Assembly: GCA_036365145.1 (NCBI GenBank)
Contig: JAEOAD010000035.1
Coordinates: 2,044,001-2,108,000, forward strand
DNA: 64,000 nucleotides
Source: Orientallactaga sibirica
Taxonomy: Eukaryota > Chordata > Mammalia > Rodentia > Dipodidae
Reading direction: 5' to 3'
Position numbers and translations under genes: made by a program. Shown here one piece after another: positions 11,829-22,620 of the stretch. The first letter of the stretch is position 1, and each line of letters opens with the position of its first letter. The notes beneath the pieces are model-generated. The model did no database searches, was not told where the DNA came from, and saw only the letters and a list, made by a program, of their open reading frames with translations.

Positions 11829-12349
11829 AACAGCCAGTCTGTTGGGTTTGCCTCCAAAAAAAGTAATCATGGATCTGTGAAGACAGCTCAGTAGTTAGAG
11901 GTGCTTGCTTATAAGGTGTCTTATTATCTACAGCTCACCCATTTTCCACTGGTAGGCTGGTAATTTAATGGTAAGAATTTTAAAGAGCTAAATCTGAATC
12001 TGTTATTGCAAATAGTGGTAGCAAATAGTGTCTCGCTCTCAGATCCTTTGAAAGCAAATGCTTATAACTTAATACGGTCTTTCTTTTTCCATTTTATAAT
12101 ACCACTTGGGTTTAATGAAAAGTTTTCAAGTTCTCTAAAGTCATTAAGGTATTATTCTATGTTTACTTCCGAAAGCCTAACTATATAACCCTATCTAAAA
12201 CCAATTTTGTGTGTAATGTAATTATAATCAAGACTTACTTTTCTCTATATACCAAAAATATACACAGCCACACTGCCCATGGATGCTCATACACATACAC
12301 ATATAAAATTGCTCAGGATGGAATTGAAAAAGATACATCTTGTCATATC

Positions 12350-12486
12350 AAGAACTAAAGAATAATTTTATGAACTTCCAAGCAAGGGGAATTTACCAGC
12401 CATCAGGAAATACAAATTAAAATGGCAAAAGGATATCACTTTGTAGCCTCTAGAACAACTATACTCAAAGGAAGAGAAGCCTTCGA
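12350..12486 (+). mobile_element. Ancient L1 fragment (ORF2 end)
   Basis: The stretch around CCATCAGGAAATACAAATTA and AATGGCAAAAGGATATCACT corresponds to the L1 ORF2 region just after the conserved 'SLxIREMQIK' segment. It is too decayed to translate. It is the left part of an old element that continues at 13262 after several later SINE insertions. Confidence 0.65.
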
Positions 12487-12512
12487 TTTATTATTATTAT
12501 TATTATTATTAT
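12487..12512. repeat. (TTA)n microsatellite
   Basis: About eight TTA units next to the tail of the antisense B1 that follows. It probably grew from that tail. Confidence 0.9.
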
Positions 12513-12654
12513 TTGGCTTTTAAGATAGGGTCTCACTCTAGCTCAGGTTGACCTGGAATTCATTATGTAGTATCAGGGTGGCCTCAAAATCACAGTGATC
12601 CTCCTACCTCTGCCTCCCCAGTGCTGGGATTAAAGGCATGCGCCACCACACCCA
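12513..12654 (-). mobile_element. B1 SINE, antisense
   Basis: The plus strand shows GGGTCTCACTCTAGCTCAGG, then GTGCTGGGATTAAAGGCATG and CGCCACCACACCCA: a complete reversed B1. It is nested in the ancient L1. Confidence 0.92.
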
Positions 12655-12687
12655 TGGAGGGACAGACACTGTTAAAAAGTGATGGAT

Positions 12688-12892
12688 GGGCTGGAGAGAC
12701 GGCTTAGCGGTTAAGACACTTGCGTGCAAATTCAAAGGACCACAGCAATATTCCACAGGACCCACAAAAGCCAGATGAACAAAGTGGTGCATGCATCTGG
12801 AGTTTGTTTACAGTGGCTGGAGGCCCTGATGCACCCATTTTCTTTCTCCTTTTCTTTCTCTCTCTCTCAAATAAATAAAAATAAAATATTTT
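12688..12892 (+). mobile_element. B2-type SINE
   Basis: Full head to tail (GGGCTGGAGAGACGGCTTAG, a CT-rich stretch, then AAATAAATAAA). The box B region has a small disruption (CAAATTCAAAGGACCACAGC). It is part of the nested cluster inside the ancient L1. Confidence 0.9.
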
Positions 12893-12979
12893 ATTTATTT
12901 ATTTATTTGTTTGTTTGTTTGTTTTACAGAGAAGGAGGGAGACAGACAGAGAAAGAGAGAGAGAGAGAGAGGGAAAGAT
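12893..12979 (-). mobile_element. B2 tail fragment, antisense
   Basis: TTATTTATTT and GTTTGTTTGTTT runs lead into a GAGAGAGA tract, which is the reversed 3' end of a B2. The tRNA-like head is absent, so only the tail end was inserted or survived. It sits directly between two sense B2s. Confidence 0.6.
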
Positions 12980-13170
12980 GGGCTGGAGAGATGGCTCAGC
13001 ATTTAAGGTGCTTACCTGCAAAACCTAACAATTCCAATTCAATTCTGATTCCCCAGTACCCACGTAAGGCAAGATGCACAAAGTAGTGCATACATCTGGA
13101 GTTCATTTGCAATGACTGGAAGCCTTGGTATACCCATTCTCTTTCTGTCTGTCTTCTATCTCTCTCTGTT
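12980..13170 (+). mobile_element. B2-type SINE
   Basis: Starts GGGCTGGAGAGATGGCTCAG and runs through CCCACGTAAGGCAAGATGCA to a CT-rich end. Its tail has turned into the ATAC microsatellite that follows. Confidence 0.9.
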
Positions 13171-13242
13171 TATACATACATACATACATACATACATACA
13201 TACATACATACATACATACTTACATACTTACATACATACATA
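13171..13242. repeat. (ATAC)n microsatellite from a B2 tail
   Basis: About 18 ATAC units with two ACTT interruptions near the right end, joined directly to the B2 at 12980-13170. Confidence 0.95.
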
Positions 13243-13261
13243 AAATAATTTTGGGGAAAAA

Positions 13262-13885
13262 AAGTGATACAGATGATGGACAGGAATGTAGAGATGATAT
13301 ACTGGATCCTGACACTCTTTTAATGGAAATGTAAGATCACATGACCACATGGCTGCTTTAGAAAGCTTAAAGTTTCTAGAAAGCAAAACAAAGAATAACC
13401 TTATCACCCAGCAATGTCTCTCCATGTTATACGCTATAAAACATGCCCCATAAAAACTTGTTCATGAAGATTAACAACAGCATTCCTCTTAATAAGTGTA
13501 TGGTGGGGAAAAGCTTACATATACCATCAACAAATGGAATATGATATGGATACACAATAAAACACTATTAAAATAAAAGAGATGATGTGCCAATGCCTAA
13601 TACACCATAAATCAATTTACAAAATATTGTACTAATTGAAGTATAACAACAAGTGACCGAATATCGTGATTCCACTATTATTATATATTATAAGTAGGAA
13701 AATCTGTAGAAAAAAGAAATTGATTAATCATAAGCTAGAGCTGGAAGGGTTGAAGTGAAATAATAAATAACTTCAAAAGGGACGGAGCACTTTGTGCCTG
13801 GTGATGAAAGCACCCTAAAGTGAATTGTGTGGTGAATGTACAACTCTACAAACTCACTAAAAATCATTAAATTGTTTTAAAAGGT
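13262..13885 (+). mobile_element. Ancient L1, ORF2 end and 3' UTR
   Basis: The sequence follows the order typical of old mammalian L1 (L1M-type) 3' ends. First comes a decayed 'ctg ttg gtg gga atg' block (TTTTAATGGAAATGTAAGAT), then ATGGAATATGATATGGATAC, then TGGTGAATGTACAACTCTAC. It continues the fragment at 12350-12486. No reading frame survives. Confidence 0.6.
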
Positions 13886-13890
13886 AAACA

Positions 13891-14041
13891 GAGGTTGGAG
13901 AGATTGCTCAGTGGTTAAGGCACTTGCCTGCAAAGCCTAATGACCAGTGTTTGATTTCTCAGAACCCACATAAAACCAGATGCACAATGTGACACATGCA
14001 TCTGGAGTCTATTTGCAGTGGCCTGGTGTCCCCATTATCCA
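13891..14041 (+). mobile_element. B2-type SINE, 3' truncated
   Basis: Head GAGGTTGGAGAGATTGCTCA and middle CAGATGCACAATGTGACACA are present. The CT-rich tail is missing and the sequence runs into unique DNA after GGCCTGGTGTCCCC. Confidence 0.88.
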
Positions 14042-15560
14042 CATAGAGTCAGTAGAAGAAGAAAACCATCAGATTCCTTTTGGTGAGTGCATCCAGCCAG
14101 AAGTAATCAACATCTCCTGTGGTTATTGGTGACAACTAGTTACATGGTCACAGCTCCATGGCCAACAGGGAAATTCAGTGATACTTCTTCAGTGAAAATT
14201 CCATTACATCAGTAAAAGAACATGAAATTCAGTGAACTGCTTGACATCTCTTACATAGTGCATTAGATAAAGCATTTTAGAAAAAAGCAATTATGTGATA
14301 ATTGAATGACAAATGATTCATAATAGACATATTAAGATGGAGACCAAAATAGACATGAAATAGGGTTAGCTGGGAAGAAGGGATTTAGTGGTATGGTGAG
14401 GGGGGGGATAAGAGATGGTAATGAATAAGATCAAAAAACATTATGTGCATGGATAAAATTGTGAAAAATAAAATAGAAAACTAATAGAATGTTAGAATCA
14501 AAGTAAACGCTTGCATCAAAAAACAACATGTAGGAGTTGGGAAAATTGTTCGAGAAGGATACTCACTCTCACTTGAGGAGAAGAGGAAAAAGGAAATCTA
14601 CTTTGAGAGTTTCAAGTACAAAAGGTGAAGTGAATATTTGGCTGCCTTGGTAGATATCAGTGTACCTTGTTAAAGGGTTTTGATTTTTATTCTTTTAAAT
14701 ACTCTCATAGGGAGCATTTGATTATTAAACTAGAGATAGGAATGTGAATGTTATTAAGATGAAACCCACAGTAGAACTTTTATGTGTTCATTCAGAATTG
14801 TAAGCTGTTAGAAAATATTTGAAGGTAAAAATGGTGGATGCATTGAAAAAGCATAGAATCAACATAGAAACTGCATAGACTACATTTCTTAAAATTATAA
14901 AACCAAAGAAAACTGGTACAAATATTTAAAAACATTTTACAAAACACAAGGGAGTTCTGAAAAAGAAAAATGAATAAAATACGAAAATAAATATAAAATA
15001 AAGCTGAGAGAAGTAGTAAGCATCATTATAAATATTATTACAACAAATATGAACAGTTTAGATTGCTAGTTTCCAAAGTCTACATGCTAGGAAGAATACA
15101 ATTAAAACAGTGATAAAAACATTACTGTTACAGGAAGATCCAGCAGAAGATACCAGGTCAATATAAAAAGAAATAAAGAATGACAACAGAGATGTTAGAT
15201 GGAAGGAAAAGATTAAGAAGAACAACTATGAAAACAAGGCATAATAAAGTAGACAGAGTTTGTCATATTCTGTAGGTACCAAACACAGCAGTAAAGTAAC
15301 TACAGCTAAATGATAATATGTAAAATAAAATTTTTCCATGACTAAAGAGACTTAACAGGTTTCAAATAATACAGGAATAGAAGAATCAAATAACACAGTA
15401 AATAACTTTATCAAATGAAAATCATATATGTATATAGAAATAAAAAGCTCTGGTTCTCGAAGCAGGGTGTGTTTCTTTGAACATCCACGGAACATTTGCA
15501 GAAATCACTTATGCTCTTGTCACAATGAAAACTACAATGACTTTCAAGAATTAGACTCTA
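14042..15560. other. AT-rich DNA, possibly very old L1 remnants
   Basis: The sequence is A-rich on the plus strand with no coding frame. The strand bias around 14870-15450 would fit decayed L1, but no specific motif could be aligned by eye. Confidence 0.35.
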
Positions 15561-15702
15561 AGCCAGGAGTGCAGAACGGATACCTTTAACCTCAGCACTC
15601 AGGAGGCTAGGCTAGAAGAATCTGTGTAAGTTTGAGACAGCCGGAGACTACGTGAGACTATAGAGTGAGTTTCAGGTCAACATGGGCTAGAATGAGACCT
15701 TG

Positions 15703-15736
<34 letters not shown>
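15561..15736 (+). mobile_element. B1 SINE with 32-base poly(A)
   Basis: Begins AGCCAGGAGTGCAGAACG and contains CTCAGCACTCAGGAGGCTAG and CATGGGCTAGAATGAGACCT. A duplicated GGCTAG and GAGACTA tract give small internal length changes. It ends in a long A-run. Confidence 0.88.
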
Positions 15737-15737
<1 letters not shown>

Positions 15738-16446
15738 AAGGAAAGAAATAAAGATAAAAAGAAAAAGATCCTGCAGGCCATATTTAATCATACCATTGAA
15801 AAATAATTAAGTGCCTAGTCACTTCTTTTTAGAGTACTGAAAATGTTGAGTCATAAATACATGGGTATTAAAAAGCATACCTTCTAAAGATAATTACATC
15901 ACACCAAAACACACCAAAAATGACTATAGATTATGTAGAAAATAGAATAATGAAATTGTATCATTGAATCAGAATTCAGAGGGCACTATAATAACTGTAT
16001 TCATACCAAAACCAATGTCCTTAAATTTCTTCAATTTTAAAGAAGAAAGATGAAAACTTAAGAAACTACCACCAACATACCATAACATGATAATATTCAA
16101 ATTAATTCAGGTCCAAATTTGCATGATTTATTAAATAATGCATCTGAATGCATCTGCATTGTCAAATATTCCGGGATGCAACTTTAAAATCTAAATCCCT
16201 TGTTACTACTGCTGTGATTATCTACTCAGGCTGACATATCAGCTGGGAACCTTTTGCGCTATGCTGTTAGCTGGGATGTTAGGCCAGGACAGCAATTCAA
16301 AACAGAGGAGATTGGTTCATTTTCTGGGGCTCATCCATGCAGAAATCATATGTGATCCTAAGTAGTAACTCAGAGATAAGGTAGGACTGAGTACAAAATG
16401 ATTTTAGACTTTAAAATAACAGTAAACTTTAAATCATTAATTTTCA
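15737..16446. other. AT-rich unique DNA
   Basis: No gene or identifiable repeat was seen. Confidence 0.45.
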
Positions 16447-16676
16447 GGCTGGAGAGATGGCTTAATTGTGAAGGCACATGCCTGCAAAGCCTAAGGACCC
16501 AGGTTCGATTCTCTAAGTTTCACATAAGCCAGATTCACATGGTGGTGCATGTGTCTGAAGTTCGTTTGCAGTGGCTGGAGGCCCTGGCATGCCCATTCTC
16601 GCTCTTTCTCTCTCTCTCTTTCTCCCTCTCTCTGTCATAAATAAATAAATTAATTAATTAAATTAAATAAAAAACT
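16447..16676 (+). mobile_element. B2-type SINE
   Basis: GGCTGGAGAGATGGCTTAAT, an intact CAGGTTCGATTCTC box B, and CAGTGGCTGGAGGCCCTGGC are followed by a CT-rich stretch and an AAATAAATAAATTAATTAAT tail. Confidence 0.93.
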
Positions 16677-16751
16677 AAGAGGATATAAATAAGTCATAGG
16701 GAAACCTACTTTTCTGGACAATGGAACACTCAGAAGCCATAGATTGTCACT

Positions 16752-17391
16752 AGAAAATTTTCAGTGCCAGGGATGGGATACCTTCCAGTGAGTTATTGGC
16801 CAGGGAGATCACAGATACCCCCAAAACATTATAGGCCATTGTTGAGGCCCTTGGTTTCCCACCAGAAATAGATGGTAAGACCCTATTGCTGAAGACTCCA
16901 CATACTTGGGTGTCAAGTTCACTGAGAAATCCTGCTGGAGCTGAGCTGCAAGCCTCCCCCGTGTGGACCAACTGACAGAAAGTTGGAAAAAGCTACACTG
17001 CCTGCAGTTCAATGGGAGAGAGAAAACACCAATGAAGGTACTCAACAGCCTTCCAAGGCTCAGGGTCCATTGTGGAAGAGGTGGCAGAAAGAATATAAGA
17101 ACCAAAGGAAGGGTAGAACTCCTTACAACCTGCTTCTCCAGACACAAAATGGCCTGGATATCCATGACCTCACAGTACCTGACACTACCTACACAAGACC
17201 ATCATAACAGAGGAAAGATCATGACATCAAACTGAAAAGAGAGACTGATAGAGAGGGGGAGGTGATATGATGGAGAGTGAAGGGGAAAGTGGGGGAAGGG
17301 AAGGAAGTACCATGGGATATTGTCTATAATTAGAGAAGTTGTAAATGAAAAATAAATTAATTTTAAAAATAAATAAATAAAATAAAGACCC
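16752..17391 (+). mobile_element. 5'-truncated L1, 3' UTR, sense
   Basis: Same family as the antisense copy at 1398-2436. Shared blocks include GGGATGGGATACCTTCCAGT, CAATGGGAGAGAGAAAACAC and the 3' run AAGTGGGGGAAGGGAAGGAA, ending in an A-rich tail. Compared with the other copy it lacks about 300 internal bases, between the CTCAACAG and CCTTCCAAGGCTC motifs. The antisense frame at 16750-16971 corresponds to the one at 2229-2447 in the other copy. Confidence 0.72.
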
Positions 17392-19479
17392 CCCCCAAAT
17401 CATTATTTTCTCTGCAAGTTACAAAAACATTAAATTACTCAGTCTTGTTTTAGTCTGATTCTTTATTTTTCAATTAGTGTTACAAATTTTAAGTGAGCAT
17501 TTAGGCATATTAGGTACTGTGTTGCATTGAACAATTTCATGATTTCTTTTTATTTTCTTTAAATGAAGGTTACAAAGTATCCACAAAGTGATTATTTTCT
17601 ATAATAATCCTATGTGTATTTCTCTATCTCACATTACTGATGAAAGCATCATTCTCCTTTAACAGCCAGATATTTTTGGTGATGATATGAGAGAAATCGA
17701 ACTTTCACACCATCATTTGGGCAGAGTGAGTGGAGGGAGAAGATCTGATAGAATTTATGGGTAGGTGAAAATACATTCTCGAAAAGTTTTCAATGAAGGG
17801 TAAGTTTAAGGCTTGGTTAGTCATTCTGATCAATGTATGCTAAATTTGTACAGCCAAGTCAACCATGAAGTGTGGCTACCAACTTGGACAGCATAATTTC
17901 AAAGGCTCTCCACAGCACAATTCTTCTCTAAATAGCCTTACGCCTGTGGACCTGGGAATGGAGGCTGACCACAATGTCCTTGGGTCTGCATCTTTGTGTC
18001 CTGTGTTGAATGTCTGACTACATGGTCATGGCCGTGTGGAGTAGTGTGGGTGGGATCCTGGACTAACCTGGGCTTTTAGATATTCTGTTCTCCTACTTGG
18101 TCTTTAAGCAGTCAGTGTGGAACCACTTCAATGCTGCCCACTGTTTCCCTTTGCACTTTACAGCGCCCGTGTGAGCTCCAGGGGAGGCACATTTATGACG
18201 CCTGCCATTCAATTTAGACTCTACTAGAGCAAATGATTACGGCAACTCAGAGAGGAAAAAAAAAAAAAAAAAAACTGGAAAATAAGTCCCTGATGTAAAA
18301 CTGGTCACAGGGCCAAAACGGTAGTGCCAATTATGATTCCAATGCCTTACCCACATTATTTTGCCAACAGTCTTTTCAAAACTGCACAAGTTATTGTTGG
18401 TTAGGGTAGGCATATTAAGTCATATTTTTTTCTCAAGTAGTCAGCTGTCTTTGCATTCGAAGCTAATATTAAAGGTTTCTGATCACGTCTGCTACTTTCA
18501 CTTTTTTGTGTTGTTACTTGAGGATGGTCATTGGCAATAAACTGGGCTGAAGTAAAAGAATGCCCAGAGGGCTGTATCAGCACGGGCGTGGCCATGGGGT
18601 ATGTGTAGTGCTTTCTATAATTCTCTACCTGGTGTTCCTTTCTTGATTACACGGATTAAAAGCAGCAGGTTATTATATCTGGAAAGCCAATCACTCAAAA
18701 AAATAAAAGCTCATTACATTCCTCTTACATTGAAGTCAGGAATCCAGGCCCAATAAAAGCTGTGGAATAAAGCACATGGCACATTTATTTGTCACGTGTA
18801 ACTACATCTCAACTCTAAGGATAAAACTGAGGCTATGTGAAAGAATAGTCATTCCGTGAATGCAGTTCTGATACTGTTGGTTTAAGGAGGACCCCAGTGA
18901 GTGTATAGATGTAATACAGTGCTGGGAAAAACTATCCCAACTCCCCAGTTGCAGGAAAACTCCCAGTTTAATTTCACTATTACCCCTGACCATTCATAAA
19001 CCTTGGCACTTCATTTAAATTAATACACAAATTCTCTTTTTGTGTTTCCCAAAACTCTACGCCTAATCATCTTAAATGTCACATCATGAGAACACAGGGT
19101 CATTTCAAACATGACCACTCATTAATACCCCAGACAACACACCACTTATCTAATTTTCATCAAAATGTACCCATCACATAAACTTGAGCCATTTCTCAAA
19201 GACATTCATTGAAGCTATGGCCAAACTCAGTAACAAGATAGCCTGCCAGACTCAGCCTGCCCCATCCCAAGGTTAGGGATTAAATGGTTCATGCTTAAAT
19301 GAAGCCCTTGTGAGTTTATACTTCGCCAAACCAAGAAATGCCTAAGGGACAATGGTTAATTAAGATGATTTAGAGGCCTATTATGTCTCAGTCATGTGGC
19401 ACTCCTTATGCTATACTTATTTACTGGTTATTCCTTTTAGGGTCTCCAATCCCTTTCTTCATTCCAGTATTCCTTTTAC
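17392..19479. other. Unique DNA
   Basis: No gene was recognised. An isolated A-run lies at about 18257-18275. A weak MIR-like stretch may lie around 18780-18870. Confidence 0.45.
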
Positions 19480-19590
19480 TAAACATGAGTTACCATTTTA
19501 CAGAAGAAGAAACAACCAGAGAAAATAAACTTTAATATGTAATTTTTCCAAGTTCACACAGCTATAAACTACATAGAACTGACGTGAAGT
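19480..19590 (+). mobile_element. MIR fragment
   Basis: CCATTTTACAGAAGAAGAAA, then a TTTTTCCAAGTTCACACAGC block, reproduces the MIR core (lower-tract and 'aaggtcacacagct' motifs). Confidence 0.6.
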
Positions 19591-19789
19591 TAAAGGGAGA
19601 GGACTGCCCATCCTGCACTCATAAGTTCCCTCAGAAACTGCTCCACCCTTCCTCTCCAACGTACCTGAACTTTAAGTGGGAAGGACCCATCAAAGCAAAG
19701 ATGCCGCATGATTTTACTGTGTAGTTCAGTGTCAGAACAACCACCAGTTCCTAACACAATAACTGGTCTAAGAATTTCACAAAGTAAAT

Positions 19790-19908
19790 AACCGACATTT
19801 ATTAAGCACCGACTACATGCCAGCATTATTCTAAGCATAACAATAAATAAAACCAGCAATCCCTAGCCTTATGAAGTTTCCATCCTAGTGTACAAGTGGA
19901 GACAGTGT
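19790..19908. mobile_element. Ancient MIR/L2-type repeat
   Basis: CATTTATTAAGCACCGACTA, then TGCCAGCATTATTCTAAGCA and ATGAAGTTTCCATCCTAGTG, is the familiar layout 'attgagcacctactatgtgccaggcac ... gagcttacattctagtg' of an old mammalian repeat. A second copy lies at 20625-20750. The exact family is uncertain. Confidence 0.5.
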
Positions 19909-19929
19909 GATGACAGGCAAAACCGGATA

Positions 19930-20041
19930 AAAACCCAGGTATTCATGAAATTCTAGCACTTGGGAGCTGGATACAGGGGGATCTTGAGTTTTGAGCCTGC
20001 CTGGGATATATAGAAAGACTTTGTTGTAAAAAAAAAAAAAA
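19930..20041 (+). mobile_element. Old B1/PB1-like SINE
   Basis: TTCTAGCACTTGGGAGCTGG, then GGGGGATCTTGAGTTTTGAG and a short poly(A), is a degraded 7SL-derived monomer, older than the B1 copies with the lineage motif. Confidence 0.6.
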
Positions 20042-20620
20042 CCAACAATAAAATACCTGGTAACTGAGCTTTGTATTCTAGTAACAGACAGTAAGTGCCA
20101 AGAAAACAATAAGAAAGCTTAAGATGACCAGCAGGGTTGGCACTGACATGTATATTAAGTAGGATGGTCAAGCCTAATCTTCCAGGCACAAGTGATAAGT
20201 AATGGAGTGAGGAGTAAGTTTTGTGTTCATTTGTGAAGAATAACTTGGCAGATAAAACGGCCAGCACAGAGACCCTAATATTTCTGCATAGCCAGGAAAT
20301 ACTAAGGGAGTCAAAGCAGGCTGAGGAAATGAACCAGCGTCAGAAAGGTTCAAGCAGGAGAGCCTGGGGGCTCAGGCTGGCTCTTATAGGCCATTTTCCT
20401 CTAAGTGAAATGTAAATAACTCTCAGGGTTTAAGCAAAAGACTTAATATGCACCAATAAATAAAAGTCATGAATTTTATTTACAAAGTCTCCAAGATCTT
20501 GAAAAAAACAAAAAAGTAATCTAGACTCCCATGTAAAGGCAAGTGCTCTACACGATTCTAGGGAAACGGTGGTTGATTTCACATGAAAGGAGGCTTCATT
20601 TCACTTTAGTTGCCTATCCA
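20042..20620. other. Unique DNA
   Basis: No gene or clear repeat was seen. Confidence 0.4.
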
Positions 20621-20624
20621 TTTC

Positions 20625-20750
20625 ACTCAGCCGTTCACTGGCCAAGATATTTATGAAGCCTACAGCCTACCCTGTGTGAGGTGCTACGCTAACTGCAGAA
20701 GGCTGCATGGGATTTATGATGTAGTCCCCAAGGTGTTCATGGTCTTTAGG
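20625..20750. mobile_element. Ancient MIR/L2-type repeat
   Basis: ATATTTATGAAGCCTACAGC, then TGTGTGAGGTGCTACGCTAA and AAGGTGTTCATGGTCTT, follows the same layout as the copy at 19790-19908. Confidence 0.45.
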
Positions 20751-21045
20751 AGCAATGTATGTGGTCCACTTGCCTGTGAAATCATTGTTTATCCGCAACC
20801 TAATGACTTCCATTGTAACTGAACTCCCTTGCCCTTGGCTGTGTGTGGTTGTCGAAAGTGGTCACCCGTTGTACATCACATGTCATAGCAGGCAACATCT
20901 TTCACGGGCTTATTGGAAAGGAAACACGTTGTATGCCTGGATGTATCGAAATTGGGAGGCCAAGAAGAGATTGTCATCAAAGAAGAGATTTCCCTAAACC
21001 GGAGGAAATGAACATCTGGAGCTGAGAAAGTTTTCATTTCCCTGA

Positions 21046-21179
21046 GGTCAAGGTAGAGAGAGGGCTCTGCTTAAGACCGCTCTGAATGCAGGAGGGAAAC
21101 GCGGGTGAACTTGGTCAAGGTAGAGAGAGAGCTCTGCTTAAGACTGCTCTGGATGCAGGAGGGAAACGCGGGTGAACTT
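21046..21179. repeat. Two-copy 67-bp tandem duplication
   Basis: Units 21046-21112 and 21113-21179 are identical except for three substitutions. Both contain GGAGGGAAACGCGGGTGAAC. The low divergence points to a recent event. The segment is not part of a recognised repeat. Confidence 0.92.
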
Positions 21180-22255
21180 GCTGCTTCTTTTTATGTAGTA
21201 CATATTTTCAACTTCCATTGCCACTGAATAAGAAAAGGCTTTAGAGTAGCCAAATGCAGACTGGAGCTCTGCCAGGAAGAAAAAAAAAGTCTTATATAGT
21301 GACTAATTCTCTTTAAATGACCCAGCTGACAGGCTTCATGAGGAGTGGAAACAGTGTTGTAATGCACAGTCTAACAGAAGACCATTGCTCTCGCTTTGCT
21401 TGTCCAGAAAGCGCAAATACCAAAAAATTGATGACTATCTTATACTTCAACTTATAAGCACATTGGAGCGGGCACATGTAATACATTGTCTTTAGTGTTT
21501 TACAACCAAGTCATTCCACCTATGGCCAATGCAACCTTACAGCATTCTTACTTTGTTGAATAACTATATAATCCCAAGGGATTGTTGAAACACATCCTAT
21601 CTTCCTCATTTAAGTTTCTGTTCCTAGACATTAAATCCAGAAACTGGATTTTTGCTTTTTACAAGCCATGGTGATTAGAAATATAGCATAAATCATAAGC
21701 ATAAACATGAGCTATGATGAAGTATTAAAACCTTATAGAAAACAGCTTATAAGCATATTGTTGCCTATTTTCTTCTCAAAAAGTGAAGAAAAATTAGGAA
21801 CACAGTGAGAAATCATAAAAATACCAGAAGTATTATCTCCCGAAATTGGAAAGAATATGCATAAGGGATTTTGTTAGTTTGGGTATGTTTTATAATTAGG
21901 TGGCGGGTTATCCTTGCTTGAGAGCTTAAGTCTGACACAGTGTCAAACCTGTCTACATGTCACCTTAGATATTGCTGATGGAAGACGGGACACGGAGGCT
22001 TGTGACAGGCCTCCCTCCAGCCACAGGCAGAGTTCAGATGGAGGAACAGCAGTGTGGCCCCACAATCTATACGTCACTCAGCTTCGCTGGCGAAGCAGTG
22101 TCACAGTAAGGGAAGCACAACACGAGCAAGAGAGACCCCCAATGGGCAAAGATTTCATGGCAGCTACCGTTAGTATTTTCACAGACTCTATGAAAGGAGA
22201 GCCAATAGGGATGACAAGGACCCAATCAACAAGGGACATCAACAATGATGTCAAA
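21180..22255. other. Unique DNA
   Basis: No gene was recognised. A 119-codon frame at 21914-22273 runs into the LTR that begins at 22261 and has no identifiable domain. Confidence 0.45.
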
Positions 22256-22260
22256 TCTAC

Positions 22261-22603
22261 TGCGGTGCTTTGACTCAGGCGTCCCCCATAAACTTAGGTG
22301 TTCTGAACTCTAGGTCCCCAGCTGATGAGATTTGGGAATTAAAGCCTCCTGGAGGTGGTGACTTGTTGGGGGAGGGCTTACGGTTATTATACCCAGTGTC
22401 CCCTTGCCAGTGTTTGGCACAGTCTCTTGTTCCTGTTGTCCACCTGATGTTGGCCAGGAGGTGGTGTCCACTCTCTGCTCATGCCATCGTTTTCCCCCTG
22501 CCACCCGGGAGCTTCACCTCAAGCCTGTAAGCCAAAATAAATTCTTTTTTCCCCAAAAGTTTCTCTTGGTTGGATGATTTCTGCCAGCAATATGAACCTG
22601 ACA
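22261..22603 (+). repeat. 5' LTR of the MaLR-type element
   Basis: 343 bp, TG...CA. It shares long blocks with the 3' LTR, such as GTCCCCCATAAACTTAGGTG and GATGTTGGCCAGGAGGTGGT. The AATAAA at about 22537 would be the polyadenylation signal in R. Confidence 0.82.
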
Positions 22604-22604
22604 T

Positions 22605-22620
22605 TGGTACTGAGAAGTGG
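22605..22620 (+). promoter_or_regulatory. Probable primer binding site (tRNA-Leu type)
   Basis: TGGTACTGAGAAGTGG starts two bases after the 5' LTR end. It differs at a few positions from the complement of a tRNA-Leu 3' end, which is the usual primer for ERVL and MaLR elements. Confidence 0.55.

Noticed and set aside
12724..13086. 120-codon frame
   Set aside because: It lies across two B2 SINEs and an inverted B2 tail; no protein is implied.
16447..16520. tRNA gene from the box A/box B-like head
   Set aside because: The tRNA-like part is fused to a SINE body with a CT-rich stretch and tail. The same holds for all B2, B4 and ID copies here.
22270..22530. Frames repeated at 22270 and 23973 as a duplicated gene
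   Set aside because: Both are translations of the paired LTRs of the MaLR-type element.
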